This document shows, piece by piece, positions 1 to 8,982 of a DNA stretch of 32,289 nt. The stretch is from NCBI GenBank assembly GCA_017521245.1, contig JAFXDI010000002.1, positions 1-32,289 of the forward strand, read 5' to 3'. Made by a program: the position numbers and the translations under genes. Position 1 is the first letter of the stretch. The number at the start of each line of letters is the position of its first letter. This DNA comes from Bacteroidales bacterium (GTDB lineage: Bacteria > Bacteroidota > Bacteroidia > Bacteroidales > G3-4614). Under the pieces are notes generated by a model that was not told the origin of the DNA, searched no databases, and was given only the letters and a program-made list of their open reading frames with translations.

Positions 1-708
1 AAGAGATAAAATTATAATTCCGTTAATAGTTATGTTTGGTAATGTTCCGCCAATTAATATACTTGGGATAATAAGTAAAACACCTCCAATCGTAAGGCTA
101 TAACCTGTTCCAACAAATATATCCACTCTCCTACCCAATCCTCGAGTCATTAAACCTGCAATAGCAGAACACAGCGCATTTAGAATTATCATGCCATCTC
201 CAAGCATTGTAAAACTTCCGCTATTACCATTGCCAAAGTTTAGAGCAAATACTCCCGCAAATCCAACAACACATCCAATAATCTTTTTTATTGTTAGTTT
301 GTCGCTTTTAAAGAACATACAGGCTAATAATACCAAAATGAATGTTCCCAATGAGTTGAGAATTGATGCTCTTGCTCCTTGACTATGTGACAATCCAATA
401 TAAAAAAAAGCGTAGTGTAAAGCTGTATTCATTAAAGAGAATACCAATATATACAGCCAGTCAACACCTTTTGTAACACTGAATTTGCGATTAACAGATT
501 TGGCAATTGCAAGTATTATTATTCCTGAAATAGCAAATCTTATACCTGCAAATAGTATTTTGCTACCAGTCATTTGAGAGGTAATCTCAAATTCTGCAAA
601 TCCAAGTTTTATGAGCGGGTATGCCCAACCCCATGAAATTGCCGCAGTTAGTGCAAATATTACAACCCATATAGGTCTTTGAAATATTGATTTTTGAGGT
701 GATGTCAT
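1..708 (-). CDS. EamA/DMT-family permease (C-terminus beyond window)
   Basis: The frame runs open from an ATG at 708 to the left edge, giving 236 residues and no stop. The protein begins MTSPQKSIFQRPIWVVIFAL and is a chain of hydrophobic helices broken by short basic loops. It has the conserved early AISWGWAYPLIKLG segment and a second half starting near LGDGMIILNALCSA, as expected for the two EamA repeats of the drug/metabolite transporter superfamily. About 8 of the usual 10 helices are visible, so roughly 50-60 residues are missing. Such proteins are inner-membrane exporters or importers of small metabolites, and the substrate cannot be read from sequence. It diverges from the DUF1295 gene, with a TAATTTTG promoter element 23 bases upstream of its start. 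Confidence 0.88.
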   Translation of the reverse strand, partial: MTSPQKSIFQRPIWVVIFALTAAISWGWAYPLIKLGFAEFEITSQMTGSKILFAGIRFAISGIIILAIAKSVNRKFSVTKGVDWLYILVFSLMNTALHYAFFYIGLSHSQGARASILNSLGTFILVLLACMFFKSDKLTIKKIIGCVVGFAGVFALNFGNGNSGSFTMLGDGMIILNALCSAIAGLMTRGLGRRVDIFVGTGYSLTIGGVLLIIPSILIGGTLPNITINGIIILSL

Positions 709-730
709 TTTTATTTTATTATTTTCTTCG

Positions 731-738
731 CAAAATTA
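731..738 (-). promoter_or_regulatory. Bacteroidetes-type -7 element for the EamA permease
   Basis: On the minus strand this reads TAATTTTG, an exact match to the Bacteroidetes consensus TAnnTTTG, 23 bases upstream of the ATG at 708. A TTG lies at 757-755 but the spacing (16) is shorter than the usual 19-20, so the -33 element is weak. Confidence 0.55.
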
Positions 739-794
739 ATAATAAAAGGGGTAACAATTGTTTAAATGATAAATAAACATATTTTAAAAATATA

Positions 795-802
795 TATCTT
801 TG
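795..802 (+). promoter_or_regulatory. -7 element for the DUF1295 gene
   Basis: TATCTTTG matches TAnnTTTG exactly. It implies transcription from about 808, which excludes the in-frame ATG at 766 and favours the ATG at 844 as the start. No convincing -33 TTTG is present 19-20 bases upstream. Confidence 0.5.
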
Positions 803-843
803 TAGGGATTCCTTTTGTGGGTATAACATTAAAACTAAATATT

Positions 844-1647
844 ATGAGTTATTTGTGGATTTTATTAGCGGTATCACTTGCTGTTTCAGCAGTAGGTTGG
901 TTTTATTTTATCTATTTCTTTAGTATTGGTTATGGGTTGTCAATTACAGCATTGGCAATAACAACATTAATTATTTTTAAAGATGTAATTACACCTCCAT
1001 CTGCAATATTATGTGGAGTGTTGTTGGTGTATGGACTAAGATTAGCAGGATATTTGTTGATAAGAGAAAAGAGATCGGCATCATATAAAAAGATTTTGTA
1101 TCAGCCCGATAATACAACAAAGAAGCCTCTTTTTGTAATGTTTATGATATGGATTTCATGTGCTTTGTTGTATGTGGGGCAAGTTAGTCCAGTAACATTC
1201 TATTTAGATAATATAGGATATTTCCATTTTGGGAAAGAGGTTGTTGCGTGGATAGGCTCTGCTATTGCTTTGATAGGATTTTTGACAGAGACTATTGCTG
1301 ATGCACAAAAGAATAGTGCTAAAAAGATTAATGCTAACAGATTTGTAGATAAAGGTTTGTATAAGATAGTCCGTTGTCCTAACTATTTTGGAGAGATTTT
1401 GGTTTGGACTGGATGTTTTATATTTTGCTTTGGAGTATCTTGTTCAGTTTGGCAATGGATAATTGCACTATTGGGATATATAGGAATTGTATATGTTATG
1501 TTTAGTGGTGCTCGCAGAATTGAATTACGACAAAATGAGACATACGGCAATGATCCTGAATTTAAATCATATATCAAAAAGACTCCTCTGATTATTCCAT
1601 TCCTTCCTATTTATAGTGTTGCTAAATATTCTTGGCTAAAGGCATAG
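844..1647 (+). CDS. DUF1295 / steroid 5-alpha-reductase-like integral membrane protein
   Basis: This is a 267-residue polytopic membrane protein with about six to seven hydrophobic segments. The C-terminal third carries the family signature: FVDKGLYKIVRCPNYFGE followed by LVWTGCFIF, then a basic region (RRIELRQNETYGNDPEFKSY) and a final hydrophobic stretch. This is the DUF1295 pattern, related to isoprenylcysteine methyltransferases and steroid 5-alpha-reductases. Members bind NAD(P)H or SAM, and the bacterial substrate is unknown. I start at 844 (MSYLWILLAVSLAV) rather than at the in-frame ATG at 766, because a promoter element at 795-802 lies inside the longer version and the extra 26 residues look unlike the family. 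It stands alone, divergent from the permease, and ends at a bidirectional hairpin. Confidence 0.85.
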   Translation: MSYLWILLAVSLAVSAVGWFYFIYFFSIGYGLSITALAITTLIIFKDVITPPSAILCGVLLVYGLRLAGYLLIREKRSASYKKILYQPDNTTKKPLFVMFMIWISCALLYVGQVSPVTFYLDNIGYFHFGKEVVAWIGSAIALIGFLTETIADAQKNSAKKINANRFVDKGLYKIVRCPNYFGEILVWTGCFIFCFGVSCSVWQWIIALLGYIGIVYVMFSGARRIELRQNETYGNDPEFKSYIKKTPLIIPFLPIYSVAKYSWLKA

Positions 1648-1681
1648 AATAATAGGATACTACTTTGGTAAATATATAAAA

Positions 1682-1720
1682 AATAACCCCAGCATTATGC
1701 TGAGGTTATTTTTTGTCTTA
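1682..1720. terminator. Bidirectional terminator between DUF1295 gene and lysA
   Basis: Inverted repeat with arms AATAACCCCAGCA (1682-1694) and TGCTGAGGTTATT (1698-1710), one C-A mismatch and a 3-base loop. It is flanked by T-rich sequence on the right and A-rich sequence on the left, so it can serve both convergent transcripts. Confidence 0.85.
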
Positions 1721-1724
1721 TCTA

Positions 1725-2894
1725 TTAAATTGTGTCTGAGAAGTATGATTTAGGTAATCTTCTACAATTATACTGCGAAGCCATAATTTCTCCGTAAGCA
1801 CCAGCAGAACGTATTGCAAATATATCTCCACGTTTTGTTTCTGGTAGTTCTATTGCTTTGCCAAAACAATCAGACGACTCGCATATAGGACCAACTACAT
1901 CATATATCTCTTTTTTAGAAGAGTCTGCAGTAATGTTCTCAATTTTGTGATATGCTTGATATAGTGCAGGTCTAATTAACTCTGTCATTCCAGCATCAAG
2001 TATCACAAACTTTTTATCAATACCCTCTTTTACATATAGAACTTTAGAAATTAGAGATCCGCATTGGCATACAACTGAACGACCTAATTCAAAGTGTAGT
2101 TGTTGTATTGGTCGTAGTGCCAAATGTTTACGGAATGTTTCAAAATATTCATGAAATGTGGGAATTGCATTTTTATCAGGATTTTGATAGTCAACGCCCA
2201 ATCCTCCGCCAACATTTATACTTTCAACAATTATCATTCTGCGATAAAATATCTCTTGTATTTCATTTACTCTAATTGCTAAACTTCTAAACGAATCCAT
2301 ATCGGTTATTTGAGAACCAAAATGGAAGTGCAAACCTATAAGTTTCACGTTTTTAAGTTCTGAGAGTTTGTCTAATACTTTATCAATGAGTGTAATATCA
2401 ATACCAAATTTATTTTCGCTTAACCCTGTTGTAATATAACTATGAGTATGAGCATCAACATTTGGATTTATACGAAGAGCAACGGAAGCAATTTTATTCA
2501 TTCCTTTTGCTATTTCGTTAATGTTCTCCAATTCTGGGATTGATTCTACATTAAAACAACTGATACCTGCTTCTAATGCAAGGGTAATCTCCCAATCGCT
2601 CTTCCCTACTCCAGCAAATACAATTTTCTCAGGAGCAAAACCTGCTTTTAGGACGGCTTCAATTTCTCCACCACTAACGCAGTCAGCACCCAATCCTGCA
2701 TCTTTTATTATGCCTAATATTGTAGGGTTGGTATTTGCCTTTACAGCATAGTGAACATGATAATTGTCATATTTACTAACTTCTGTATTTATAGCAGATA
2801 AAGTTGCTTTTAGCAAATCGGTGTTGTAATAGTAAAAAGGAGTTTGAATCTCTTTAAACTTATCAACAGGGAAATTGCTTGTTATATTTCTCAT
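1725..2894 (-). CDS. lysA: Diaminopimelate decarboxylase
   Basis: Pyridoxal-phosphate enzyme that decarboxylates meso-diaminopimelate to L-lysine, the last step of lysine synthesis. The alanine-racemase-like barrel contains HYAVKANTNP near residue 50, whose Lys binds PLP. It also has the phosphate-binding GGGLGVDY near 230, ELGRSVVCQCG near 275, and CESSDCFGKA followed by GAYGEIMASQYN in the C-terminal beta domain; the CES cysteine is the active-site residue from the partner subunit. At 389 residues it is of normal length. An in-frame TTG at 2900 could add two residues, but the ATG at 2894 is preferred. It is the last gene of the operon, 9 bases after lysC, which fits a lysine/DAP pair. Confidence 0.96.
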   Translation of the reverse strand: MRNITSNFPVDKFKEIQTPFYYYNTDLLKATLSAINTEVSKYDNYHVHYAVKANTNPTILGIIKDAGLGADCVSGGEIEAVLKAGFAPEKIVFAGVGKSDWEITLALEAGISCFNVESIPELENINEIAKGMNKIASVALRINPNVDAHTHSYITTGLSENKFGIDITLIDKVLDKLSELKNVKLIGLHFHFGSQITDMDSFRSLAIRVNEIQEIFYRRMIIVESINVGGGLGVDYQNPDKNAIPTFHEYFETFRKHLALRPIQQLHFELGRSVVCQCGSLISKVLYVKEGIDKKFVILDAGMTELIRPALYQAYHKIENITADSSKKEIYDVVGPICESSDCFGKAIELPETKRGDIFAIRSAGAYGEIMASQYNCRRLPKSYFSDTI

Positions 2895-2903
2895 ATTCAA
2901 AAT

Positions 2904-4214
2904 TTAGAATAACTCTTTACTTAGTGAAACCAATGCACGTTTTTTATCTTCGGCTTTGATAAGCATTGAGATATTATAATTGCTACCTCCGTATGATACC
3001 ATACGAACAGGTATATCTTTCATTGCATCTAATACTTTAGTTTCAAAACCAACATTGTTCCATTCCAAGTCGCCTACAACGCAAACAATAACCATATCTT
3101 CATCAACAGTAACAGTACCGAATTTCTTAAGGTCATCAAGAATCTCTTGAAGATATTTTGTATTGTCAATAGTTACAGATACTCCAACCTCAGAGGTTGT
3201 AATCATATCAATTGGAGTGCGATAACTTTCAAATATCTCAAATACTTTACGTAAGAATCCGTAAGCCAATAACATTCTGCCCGATTTTATTTTGATTGCA
3301 GTAATGCCATCTTTTGCTGCAACAGCCTTAATAGTTCCGCTCTCTGAGTTGTTGTAGATAGTTGTTCCTGGAGCATCGGGTTGCATAGTATTTAACAAGC
3401 GAACAGGAATGTTGTTTATCTTAGCAGGAAGAATACAAGTAGGGTGTAAAATTTTTGCACCGAAGTATGCTAACTCAGCAGCCTCTTCAAAGAACAACTC
3501 ACGAACAGGTTTAGTTCCCTCTACAATGCGTGGATCGTTATTGTGCATTCCGTCAATGTCAGTCCAAATTTGAATCTCCTCTGCTTGAATTGCACCACCA
3601 ATTAGAGAAGCAGAATAGTCGCTGCCTCCACGTTTTAGGTTGTCTATTTCGCCGTATGGGTTTCGGCATATATATCCTTGAGTGATATATATTTCAGCAT
3701 CTTTCTCGCTCTCTAAAAGACTTGGTAGATGCTCTTTAATATATAATGTATCTGGTTCATCATTCTTGTCGATACGCATATAGTCCAATGCAGGAATAAT
3801 AACAGATTTTACTCCAATCTCGTTTAGATACATATTAACCAATGCAGTTGACATTAACTCTCCTTGAGCCAAAACAACTTTCTCCTCAAATAGAGTGAAA
3901 AGAGATTTTGTGAATGAACGAATTAACTCGAAATTAAGATTTAATCTCTCTTTAGCAGCAATCTTACACTCATCGGTAGCGAAAAGTTCGTTAATTACGC
4001 CATCGTATTTCTTTTGAAGAGTATTGATTATCTCGTTTGCACCCTCTGGGTTTTTCTTATAAAGATAATCTGATATCTCTACCAATGTATTGGTAGTTCC
4101 TGACATAGCAGAGAGAACAACAATCTTTTGTTCACCGTTGCATATAATTTTTGCAACATCTTTCATTCTCTGTGCAGAACCAACTGATGTTCCGCCAAAC
4201 TTAAGGACTTTCAT
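2904..4214 (-). CDS. lysC: Aspartate kinase
   Basis: Phosphorylates aspartate, the entry step to lysine, threonine, methionine and diaminopimelate synthesis. The N-terminus MKVLKFGGTSVGSAQRM is the kinase nucleotide-binding signature. NLKRGGSDYSASLIG near residue 185 and WTDIDGMHNNDPRIV near 215 are the aspartate and ATP site motifs. The C-terminal third has the tandem ACT-type region (IDMITTSEVGVSVTIDNT and VGDLEWNNVGFETKVLDAM), which in this family senses lysine or threonine. It is a monofunctional kinase of 436 residues with no homoserine dehydrogenase fusion. It lies 14 bases after ftsE and 9 bases before lysA, probably co-transcribed with both. Confidence 0.96.
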   Translation of the reverse strand: MKVLKFGGTSVGSAQRMKDVAKIICNGEQKIVVLSAMSGTTNTLVEISDYLYKKNPEGANEIINTLQKKYDGVINELFATDECKIAAKERLNLNFELIRSFTKSLFTLFEEKVVLAQGELMSTALVNMYLNEIGVKSVIIPALDYMRIDKNDEPDTLYIKEHLPSLLESEKDAEIYITQGYICRNPYGEIDNLKRGGSDYSASLIGGAIQAEEIQIWTDIDGMHNNDPRIVEGTKPVRELFFEEAAELAYFGAKILHPTCILPAKINNIPVRLLNTMQPDAPGTTIYNNSESGTIKAVAAKDGITAIKIKSGRMLLAYGFLRKVFEIFESYRTPIDMITTSEVGVSVTIDNTKYLQEILDDLKKFGTVTVDEDMVIVCVVGDLEWNNVGFETKVLDAMKDIPVRMVSYGGSNYNISMLIKAEDKKRALVSLSKELF

Positions 4215-4228
4215 TTTTTTGTTTTATA

Positions 4229-4921
4229 TTATTCGTTCTTGTTTTCGGTAATAGATTCGTATATATGTTTATCCTCAAATTTAATTACCCTACCGGGATA
4301 ATCGTTTACAATATTGAGGTTGTGTGTTGTCATTATAACCGCTGTGCCTTGTTTGCAGATATCGTGTAGCAATTGGGCAATCTTGTTTCCAGTTTCAGTA
4401 TCAAGATTACCGGTAGGCTCATCGGCAAAGATTATTTTGGGAGAGTTCAGCATTGCTCTTGCAATAACAATGCGTTGTTGTTCTCCTCCCGATAAGGCAT
4501 GAGGCTCTTTGTATGCTTTAGTTTGCATACCAACCAAAGTAAGTACCTCTTCAACACGTTCATCAATTTCGTTTTTATCTTTCCACCCTGTTGCTTTTAA
4601 TACAAACTCTAAGTTTTCGCGAACTGAGCGGTCAGTTAAAAGTTGAAAGTCTTGAAATATAATACCAACTTTGCGGCGAAGTTGAGTAATATCTTTTTGT
4701 CGAAGCGAAGTCATATCATAGTCAAAAACTCTTGCCGAACCTCCTTCAACGGGAACATCGGCATAGAAAGTTTTAAGTAGGCTACTCTTTCCACTGCCTA
4801 CCTTACCTATAAAGTATACAAACTCACCTTCGTGTAATTTGAAGTTGATATTGCGTAGTACGTTTAGTTCTTTACGATATACGTCAACTCCTTCATAATT
4901 AATTAATACCTCTCCGTTCAT
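4229..4921 (-). CDS. ftsE: Cell-division ABC ATPase FtsE
   Basis: This 230-residue ABC ATPase has Walker A GKVGSGKSS (near residue 40), a Q-loop in IIFQDFQLL, the signature LSGGEQQRIVIARAML and Walker B IIFADEPTG, followed by the switch histidine in MTTHN. The spacing and the sequence NLEFVLKATGW after the Q-loop resemble FtsE rather than LolD. FtsE pairs with the membrane protein FtsX to activate peptidoglycan hydrolysis at the septum. No ftsX lies next to it, so the partner must be encoded elsewhere. It sits between hisIE and lysC in a biosynthetic operon, 12 and 14 bases from its neighbours, so its expression is probably tied to amino-acid synthesis genes. A general LolD-like role cannot be fully excluded. 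Confidence 0.85.
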   Translation of the reverse strand: MNGEVLINYEGVDVYRKELNVLRNINFKLHEGEFVYFIGKVGSGKSSLLKTFYADVPVEGGSARVFDYDMTSLRQKDITQLRRKVGIIFQDFQLLTDRSVRENLEFVLKATGWKDKNEIDERVEEVLTLVGMQTKAYKEPHALSGGEQQRIVIARAMLNSPKIIFADEPTGNLDTETGNKIAQLLHDICKQGTAVIMTTHNLNIVNDYPGRVIKFEDKHIYESITENKNE

Positions 4922-4933
4922 AATCTTAAATGA

Positions 4934-5530
4934 TTACTCTTTGTGGCGTTTTTTTAGTTCTTGAGCCAACTCTTCAATTCTGTGACCTTTTGAAGTTAGC
5001 AGTACAATTAAGTGATATATTAGGTCAGAAGCCTCATACAAGAATCCTTCGTCTGTTCCGTTAGTTGCTTCAATAACAGTCTCAACAGCCTCCTCTCCCA
5101 CTTTCTGAGCCATACGGTTAACACCTTTCTTAAATAGTGAAGTGGTGTAAGAGCCTTCAGGCATTTCTTGTTTGCGGCGGTCTATGAAATCTTGTAAATA
5201 AGATAAAAAGAAAAGATCCGTTTCGTTAGTCTCTCCAAAGCAAGTGTCGCTACCTGTATGACATACTGGACCTACAGGTTTTACTTTAATTAAAAGTGTA
5301 TCGTTATCACAGTCTACAGCAATAGATACCACATTTAAGAAGTTACCACTTGTCTCTCCTTTTGTCCACAATCTATTTTTTGTACGACTAAAGAAAGTAA
5401 CTTTTCCAATCTCTTGAGTTTTTGCTAAAGCCTCCTCGTTCATAAACCCGAGCATAAGAACTTTGCCTGTGCAACTATCTTGTATAATAGCAGGGATTAA
5501 ACCTCCCATTTTGTTAAAATCAAGTTTCAT
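4934..5530 (-). CDS. hisI: Bifunctional phosphoribosyl-AMP cyclohydrolase / phosphoribosyl-ATP pyrophosphatase
   Basis: HisIE fusion of 198 residues catalysing steps 2 and 3 of histidine synthesis. The N-terminal HisI half contains WTKGETSGNFL and then DCDNDTLLIKVKP with GPVCHTGSDTCF, which hold the Asp and Cys ligands for Mg and Zn. The C-terminal HisE half, from about residue 105, is an all-alpha MazG-like fold with the metal-binding pattern AQKVGEEAVETVIEA and EASDLIYHLIVLL. Start at the ATG at 5530, 13 bases after hisF. The order hisH-hisA-hisF-hisIE follows the pathway backwards from step 5, as in many his operons. The hisG, hisD, hisC and hisB genes are not in this window. Confidence 0.96.
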   Translation of the reverse strand: MKLDFNKMGGLIPAIIQDSCTGKVLMLGFMNEEALAKTQEIGKVTFFSRTKNRLWTKGETSGNFLNVVSIAVDCDNDTLLIKVKPVGPVCHTGSDTCFGETNETDLFFLSYLQDFIDRRKQEMPEGSYTTSLFKKGVNRMAQKVGEEAVETVIEATNGTDEGFLYEASDLIYHLIVLLTSKGHRIEELAQELKKRHKE

Positions 5531-5543
5531 TATATATCAATTG

Positions 5544-6299
5544 TTAAAGTCTTACACAAATATTGTTTTCAGCCAGATATGCTTTAAGTTCAGGTATTTT
5601 AATCTCTCCAAAATGGAAAACACTTGCAGCAAGAGCAGCATCAACTTTGCCTAATTCAAAAGCATCTTTAAAATCTTTCATTGAGCCTGCACCGCCTGAA
5701 GCAATTACAGGGATATTCAAAGTCTCGCTTAACGTGCGAAGAGCATCGTTGGGAAATCCAATCTTCATACCATCGTGGCTCATACTTGTAAACAGAATCT
5801 CTCCTGCTCCCCTACTCTCTGCCTCTTTTGCCCATGAGAATAGGTCTTTATCTGTTGGAACGTGTCCACCATTTACATAGCAACGCCACATATCGTTTTC
5901 GTAATTAGCGTCAATGGCAACCACACAAACTTGAGCACCAAAGTTTTTGGCAATATCATCAATTATTTGTGGGTTTTTAAGTGCTAATGAGTTTAACGAA
6001 ACTTTATCAGCACCTGCATTTAGTAGACGTTCAACATCCGAAAGTTCTGTAATACCACCACCAACAGTAAAAGGAATATTAATATTTTCAGCTACTCGTT
6101 TTACAACGTCTGTAAATGTTTTGCGACCTTCGTACGATGCTGTAATATCCAAAAATACAAGTTCATCGGCACCTTGCTCGCTATATTGTTTGCCAAGTTC
6201 AACAGGATCTCCTGCATTTCTGAAATTGACAAAATTTACACCTTTAACTACCATTCCGTCTTTGACGTCTAAACATGGTATAATTCTTTTTGCTAACAT
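5544..6299 (-). CDS. hisF: Imidazole glycerol phosphate synthase, cyclase subunit
   Basis: A (beta/alpha)8 barrel of 251 residues that uses ammonia from HisH to convert PRFAR into imidazole-glycerol phosphate and AICAR. It starts with the conserved [15 protein letters not shown], where the Asp is one catalytic residue. FTVGGGI and ASGGAGS are the two phosphate-binding loops, and [11 protein letters not shown] holds the second catalytic Asp. A TTG 18 bases upstream (6317) would overlap hisA and add six residues not seen in the family, so I use the ATG at 6299. It lies 4 bases after hisA, with its glutaminase partner hisH two genes upstream. Confidence 0.96.
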   Translation of the reverse strand: MLAKRIIPCLDVKDGMVVKGVNFVNFRNAGDPVELGKQYSEQGADELVFLDITASYEGRKTFTDVVKRVAENINIPFTVGGGITELSDVERLLNAGADKVSLNSLALKNPQIIDDIAKNFGAQVCVVAIDANYENDMWRCYVNGGHVPTDKDLFSWAKEAESRGAGEILFTSMSHDGMKIGFPNDALRTLSETLNIPVIASGGAGSMKDFKDAFELGKVDAALAASVFHFGEIKIPELKAYLAENNICVRL

Positions 6300-6303
6300 A
6301 TAC

Positions 6304-7035
6304 TTATTTGTTTGCAATTATATAATTTTCAATATCTTTAATAGTAATACGCCCTTCGTAAAAGGCTTTTCCAAAAATAACAGCAGGTATTGAAGCCTCA
6401 TCTAAAGCCTCAATATCTGCCATTGAAGATACACCTCCACTTGCAATTATATATAACTCTGGGAGTTTCTCCAACATCTCTTTATATAGTTCTATTGAAG
6501 GACCTTTGAGCATACCATCTTTGCTAATATCGGTGGTGATGCACTTTTTTACACCTAAATTCAAGTAGTTGCGTACAAACTCAATTAATTCCAAATCAGA
6601 GTTCTCTTGCCAACCACTTACGGCAATTTTTTTATCTTTTGCATCGGCACCCAAAATAATTTTGTCGGCACCATATCTCTTAATCCACGATAAAAAAGTC
6701 TCTGGCTCTTTAACTGCAATGCTGCCACCAGTAACCATCGAAGCCCCACTCTCAAAAGCAATTCTTAAATCATCGTCGCTCTTTAAACCACCACCAAAGT
6801 CAATAATTAGTGAGGTTTGAGTTGCAATGCGTTCAAGCACTTTATAATTAACAATATGTTTGCTCTTTGCTCCATCTAAATCAACAACGTGCAGACGTCT
6901 AACACCACTACCCTCAAAAATCTTTGCCATCTCTTCGGGTTGAGCCGAATAGACAGTTTTTTGTTGGTAATCGCCTTGCGAAAGCCTTACACATTTGCCA
7001 TCAATAATATCTATGGCAGGAACAAGTTCAATCAT
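6304..7035 (-). CDS. hisA: ProFAR isomerase (phosphoribosylformimino-AICAR-P isomerase)
   Basis: A (beta/alpha)8 barrel of 243 residues, sister to HisF, catalysing the Amadori rearrangement of step 4 of histidine synthesis. Visible features are [19 protein letters not shown] (catalytic Asp in the first strand), DFGGGLKS and ASGGVSS phosphate loops, and [14 protein letters not shown] with the second catalytic Asp. Length and start are canonical. It lies 9 bases after hisH and 4 before hisF. Confidence 0.96.
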   Translation of the reverse strand: MIELVPAIDIIDGKCVRLSQGDYQQKTVYSAQPEEMAKIFEGSGVRRLHVVDLDGAKSKHIVNYKVLERIATQTSLIIDFGGGLKSDDDLRIAFESGASMVTGGSIAVKEPETFLSWIKRYGADKIILGADAKDKKIAVSGWQENSDLELIEFVRNYLNLGVKKCITTDISKDGMLKGPSIELYKEMLEKLPELYIIASGGVSSMADIEALDEASIPAVIFGKAFYEGRITIKDIENYIIANK

Positions 7036-7044
7036 CTGTTTGTA

Positions 7045-7635
7045 CTATAAATTTAAAAAGCCTCTTAAAATATCCTCTCCTACACTACCACTCTTTTCAA
7101 TGTGAAATTGAGTAGCATAAAAATTGTCCTTCTTTAAAACAGCACTAAAAGGCTGAATGTAATCGCATTTGCCAACAGTATTACTGCATAATGGTACATA
7201 ATAACTGTGTACAAAATAGACAAATTCATTATTTATGTTGCAGTTAAACACCGAGTTGTCAATCTCAAACAAACTGTTCCAACCCATGTGCGGAACTTTA
7301 TGCTCGTGACATTCAGGAACAAAACGCTTAACCTCTGCATCAAAAATACCTAAACAATCAACATTGCCCTCTTCAGAGTGGCGACACATTAACTGCATAC
7401 CAATGCAAATGCCCAATACAGGTTGTTTAAGACCTTTAATCAATACATCCAATCCATGCTCTTTAAGGTACTTCATTGTAGAAGCAGCCTCTCCCACTCC
7501 CGGGAATATAACCTTATCGGCACTCTTAATAATCTCCTTGTCGTCTGTAATAATTGCATTAACACCAACTCTTTTAAGAGCACAATATACAGAGTAGATA
7601 TTTCCAGCGTTATATTTAATTATTACAACTTTCAT
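7045..7635 (-). CDS. hisH: Imidazole glycerol phosphate synthase, glutaminase subunit
   Basis: Class I glutamine amidotransferase of 196 residues that feeds ammonia to HisF. The N-terminal strand MKVVIIKYNAGNIYSV and KVIFPGVGEA are typical. The nucleophile is the Cys in GICIGMQLMC (about residue 76) and the catalytic His178-x-Glu180 pair is in QFHIEKSG. Most relatives have His-Pro-Glu here; Ile replaces Pro, which should not affect catalysis. It is the second gene of the operon, 8 bases after purU. Confidence 0.95.
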   Translation of the reverse strand: MKVVIIKYNAGNIYSVYCALKRVGVNAIITDDKEIIKSADKVIFPGVGEAASTMKYLKEHGLDVLIKGLKQPVLGICIGMQLMCRHSEEGNVDCLGIFDAEVKRFVPECHEHKVPHMGWNSLFEIDNSVFNCNINNEFVYFVHSYYVPLCSNTVGKCDYIQPFSAVLKKDNFYATQFHIEKSGSVGEDILRGFLNL

Positions 7636-7643
7636 CGGAGTTA

Positions 7644-8519
7644 TTAATTAAAAACTATTGTCTTATTCTTGTAAACAAGAATCTTTCTATCAATGTGTTT
7701 GGCAACAGCACGAGAAAGAACAATTTTTTCCAAATCTCTACCCTTGCCTACGAGATTATCGATAGTATCTTTGTGCGAAATGCGGGTAATATCCTGTTCA
7801 ATGATAGGACCGGCATCCAAATCGCTTGTAACATAGTGGCTTGTTGCACCAATCAGTTTAACACCACGCTCAAACGCTGCATGATAAGGTTTAGCACCCA
7901 CAAAGGCAGGAAGGAATGAGTGGTGAATATTAATAATCTTATTGGGGAACAAATCAATAAATTCAGGCGAAAGTATTTGCATATAACGAGCAAGAACAAT
8001 AAATGTAACACCTTTCTCTCTTAACAATGCAATCTCTTTAGCCTCTTGCTCTGCTTTATTCTCTTTGGTAATTGGAAAGTAGGCATAATCAATACCAAAT
8101 TGTTTTGCAACAATCTCCATATCGGGGTGGTTACTAACAATAATAGGGATTTCAACATCCCACTCTCCTGCAGCATAACGAGCAAGAAGATCGTAAATAC
8201 AGTGCGACATTTTTGAAACAAAAATTGCCATTCTTGGCTTTTGGTCGCTGAAATAAAGTTTGAAATCCATATTATATTTCTGACCATAAAGAGTGCCAAA
8301 GAACTCTTCAATCTTCTCTTGTGGAATAATAAAATTAGTCAAATCCCACTCCAATCGCATAAAAAATATCTTGTTGGTACGATCAACATATTGGTCTAGG
8401 TAAAGAATATTACCTCCATTCTTTGTAATAAACTCTGTCATAACAGCAATAATACCCGGTTGGTCAGGACAGTGCATCAATAAAATTGCACTTTTGCTGT
8501 TAGTTTTCTTCTCTTGCAT
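7644..8519 (-). CDS. purU: Formyltetrahydrofolate deformylase
   Basis: Hydrolyses 10-formyl-THF to formate and THF, balancing one-carbon pools. The N-terminal ACT domain (AILLMHCPDQPGIIAVMTEF) is followed by a formyltransferase fold. RYMQILSPEF, the core INIHHSFLPAF and SHYVTSDLDAGPIIEQ supply the Asn/His/Asp-type active site, as in PurU and PurN. I choose the ATG at 8519 (MQEKKTNSKSAILL). A longer frame reaching 8564 would cross the promoter element at 8542-8549 and add residues not seen in the family. Length is 291 residues, normal for PurU. It is the first gene of the operon. Its link to histidine synthesis may be through AICAR, which HisF releases and which uses 10-formyl-THF. Confidence 0.94.
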   Translation of the reverse strand: MQEKKTNSKSAILLMHCPDQPGIIAVMTEFITKNGGNILYLDQYVDRTNKIFFMRLEWDLTNFIIPQEKIEEFFGTLYGQKYNMDFKLYFSDQKPRMAIFVSKMSHCIYDLLARYAAGEWDVEIPIIVSNHPDMEIVAKQFGIDYAYFPITKENKAEQEAKEIALLREKGVTFIVLARYMQILSPEFIDLFPNKIINIHHSFLPAFVGAKPYHAAFERGVKLIGATSHYVTSDLDAGPIIEQDITRISHKDTIDNLVGKGRDLEKIVLSRAVAKHIDRKILVYKNKTIVFN

Positions 8520-8541
8520 ACTGATAATATTTTTCAAATTG

Positions 8542-8549
8542 CGAAGATA
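8542..8549 (-). promoter_or_regulatory. Promoter of the purU-his-ftsE-lysC-lysA operon
   Basis: On the minus strand this reads TATCTTCG followed by C, a frequent variant of the Bacteroidetes -7 element (TAnnTTTG). It lies 22 bases upstream of the purU ATG, implying a very short leader. A TTGCAC lies upstream but the spacing is not ideal. Confidence 0.6.
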
Positions 8550-8564
8550 CAAAAAAATGTGCAA

Positions 8565-8982
8565 TTTTTACTTATTTTATAAAGTAATTATTGCACAAAT
8601 TTTACTTATTGTAACTAATTATTAGTTTTCACTTATCAGTTATTAGAAGTTGTGGTTGATATGAGAAAGGCTAAAAGGGTTGAAAGGTCTAAAAGGATGT
8701 AAGAGGAACTACAGTGTATCTTTATGCTCGTTTCTCCACTTTAAGCGTATAATGCATCATCAAACTTTACCCTTTAACCCTTAAAGGCATTTTTACACGT
8801 AGTGCTGTACTAATTTCTAATCCCTCATTTCTAATTAAAAGCCTTTTCCTGCCTTTATCCCTTTTTGCCCTTTAAAGGCATTTTGGGCAACTAATGGCTA
8901 TAAGCAGATAACTTTTTTACTCGTTTTTATATTTTCTTCAAAATTATGATAAACTATTATAATTACCTATAATTGTCTTACT
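8565..8982. other. Gene-free spacer with low-complexity repeats
   Basis: No gene is supported here. The stretch holds degenerate purine or pyrimidine runs. The 13-mer TTAAAGGCATTTT occurs twice (8781-8793 and 8872-8884), variants of AAAGGGTTGAAAGG lie near 8666, and ATTTCTAAT is repeated around 8813 and 8827. Such worn repeats mark the left edge of the accessory region and may be remnants of past insertions. Confidence 0.5.

Noticed and set aside
766..843. 26-residue N-terminal extension of the DUF1295 protein
   Set aside because: A TATCTTTG promoter element lies inside it and the family starts near the ATG at 844.
5947..6393. 148-codon open frame on the plus strand
   Set aside because: It runs antisense across hisF and the end of hisA; both are clearly coding on the minus strand.
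8021..8311. 96-codon open frame on the minus strand
   Set aside because: It lies inside purU in another frame on the same strand and has no homology-like features.
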